From Chloroflexia bacterium (GTDB lineage Bacteria; Chloroflexota; Chloroflexia; Thermomicrobiales; UBA6265): DNA of 5,273 bases. Positions 4,591 through 5,273 of the stretch are shown here, piece by piece. The stretch lies in assembly GCA_013698285.1 (NCBI GenBank), contig JACCVE010000127.1, forward strand, positions 1 through 5,273, written 5' to 3'. The translations under genes were made by a program, and so were the position numbers. The notes below the pieces were generated by a model. It did not search any database, was not told the DNA's origin, and worked only from the letters and a program-made list of their open reading frames with translations. Position 1 is the first letter of the stretch. Every line of letters starts with the position of its first letter.

Positions 4591-5273
4591 GTGAGCGACC
4601 GGCCAATCGCCCCCCCGGACATCGTCCTGACGGGGCGCTTCGAGCCCAACGAGGAGCGGCGGTACACCCATGTCCCGTTCGTGGTACCAAATGGCCTGGG
4701 GCAGATCCACCTTCGCCTGGGGTACGGCGACCGGATCACCTCCGACCCGCGGGCCCGCGAGGGCAACACCCTCGACATCGGCCTCTTCGACGAGCGCGGC
4801 ACGGCCGCGTCCGGGCCCGGCTTCCGGGGCTGGAGCGGCAGCGACCGCCTCGCCTTCACCGTCGGCACGGACTGGGCCACGCCGCCCTACCGGTCCGGGC
4901 CGATCGGGGCCGGGACCTGGCACGTCCTGCTCGGCCCCTACAAGGTCTGGGCCAAGGGGCTCGACTACCGGGTCGAGATCTGGTTCGATCCCGGCCTGGC
5001 CGGGCAGCCGCCGGTGCCCGACCTGTCCGGGATCGGCCCCTCGCCCCTGCCGCCCCCGGCCGAGCCGGGCTGGCTGCGGGCCGACCTCCATTGCCATTCG
5101 CTCTATTCCGATGGCGACTCCTGGCCCTGGGACCTGCTCGCCGCCGCCTCGGCCGCCGGGCTCGATGTCCTGGCCATCACCGACCACAACGGCGCCCACG
5201 GCGGCCTCCCGGCCTGGGCGGCGGGTCTCCGGTCCCCGCTCCTGGTGCCGGGCGTCGAGGTGACCACCTACGG
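4591..5273 (+). CDS. PHP-domain metallohydrolase, CehA/McbA-like (3' end outside window)
   Basis: The frame runs from a GTG at 4591, with a strong ribosome binding site, through 227 codons and leaves the window without a stop. Residues from about 165 begin a PHP metal-dependent hydrolase domain: DLHCHSLYSDGD (165-176, metal ligands H167 and H169 and probably D174), ITDHN (196-200, D198 and H199) and PGVEVTTYG (220-228, E223). Residues 1-160 are rich in Gly, Trp and aromatics and look beta-stranded, for instance GPIGAGTWHVLLGPYKVWAK, which begins near residue 104. An N-terminal beta domain before the PHP domain is typical of the CehA/McbA group, named after carbaryl hydrolases; most members have unknown substrates and may cleave phosphoesters. 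There is no signal peptide or membrane segment. The gene is divergent from the F420 genes, so a functional link is not implied. The rest of the active site lies beyond the window. Confidence 0.85.
   Translation, partial: MSDRPIAPPDIVLTGRFEPNEERRYTHVPFVVPNGLGQIHLRLGYGDRITSDPRAREGNTLDIGLFDERGTAASGPGFRGWSGSDRLAFTVGTDWATPPYRSGPIGAGTWHVLLGPYKVWAKGLDYRVEIWFDPGLAGQPPVPDLSGIGPSPLPPPAEPGWLRADLHCHSLYSDGDSWPWDLLAAASAAGLDVLAITDHNGAHGGLPAWAAGLRSPLLVPGVEVTTY

Noticed and set aside
4338..5199. Minus-strand open frames of 180 and 232 codons across the divergent region and the PHP gene
   Set aside because: They overlap the PHP gene antisense, are low in complexity and carry no recognisable motif. The plus-strand frame has a ribosome binding site and clear metal-binding motifs.

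Overview
This GC-rich window carries a compact coenzyme F420 locus. Five genes lie on the minus strand, and one divergent gene runs off the right edge. Reading in the minus-strand direction of transcription, the order is: a small split-barrel flavin/F420-type oxidoreductase (3941-4351), cofD (2871-3827), cofC (2155-2874), cofE (1385-2158), and a luciferase-like F420-dependent oxidoreductase of the glucose-6-phosphate dehydrogenase type (241-1245). cofD-cofC and cofC-cofE are each joined by a 4-base ATGA stop/start overlap, so the three biosynthetic genes are almost certainly co-transcribed and translationally coupled. The two putative F420 users flank them, separated by about 110-140 bases.

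Together the genes cover the later part of F420 assembly. CofC activates a phosphorylated three-carbon acid with GTP. CofD transfers that moiety to the deazaflavin precursor Fo. CofE adds the glutamate tail. The flanking oxidoreductases would use the finished cofactor. Fo synthase (CofG/CofH or FbiC) is not in the window. CofE is a stand-alone ligase, without the C-terminal reductase domain of mycobacterial FbiB.

On the plus strand, 4591 to the window end is the 5' part of a PHP-domain metallohydrolase that resembles the CehA/McbA group, with a beta-rich N-terminal region of about 160 residues. The 239-base divergent region (4352-4590) holds the start signals of both directions, a short dyad and an AT-rich patch. 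At the left end, 39-240 has no convincing complete gene. It contains GC-rich hairpins and a good ribosome binding site in front of a GTG codon at 38, which may start a further minus-strand gene leaving the window.

The organism is a high-GC bacterium. The clustered cofD-cofC-cofE order with a single-domain CofE is unlike the usual mycobacterial arrangement (fbiA-fbiB together, fbiC and fbiD elsewhere). It would fit Chloroflexota (Thermomicrobia or related lineages) or a deep actinobacterial relative; this placement is an inference. I see no mobile element, CRISPR array, tRNA or rRNA. The locus reads as a recognisable F420 operon rather than a wholly new system. The main open points are the substrates of the two oxidoreductases and of the PHP protein.
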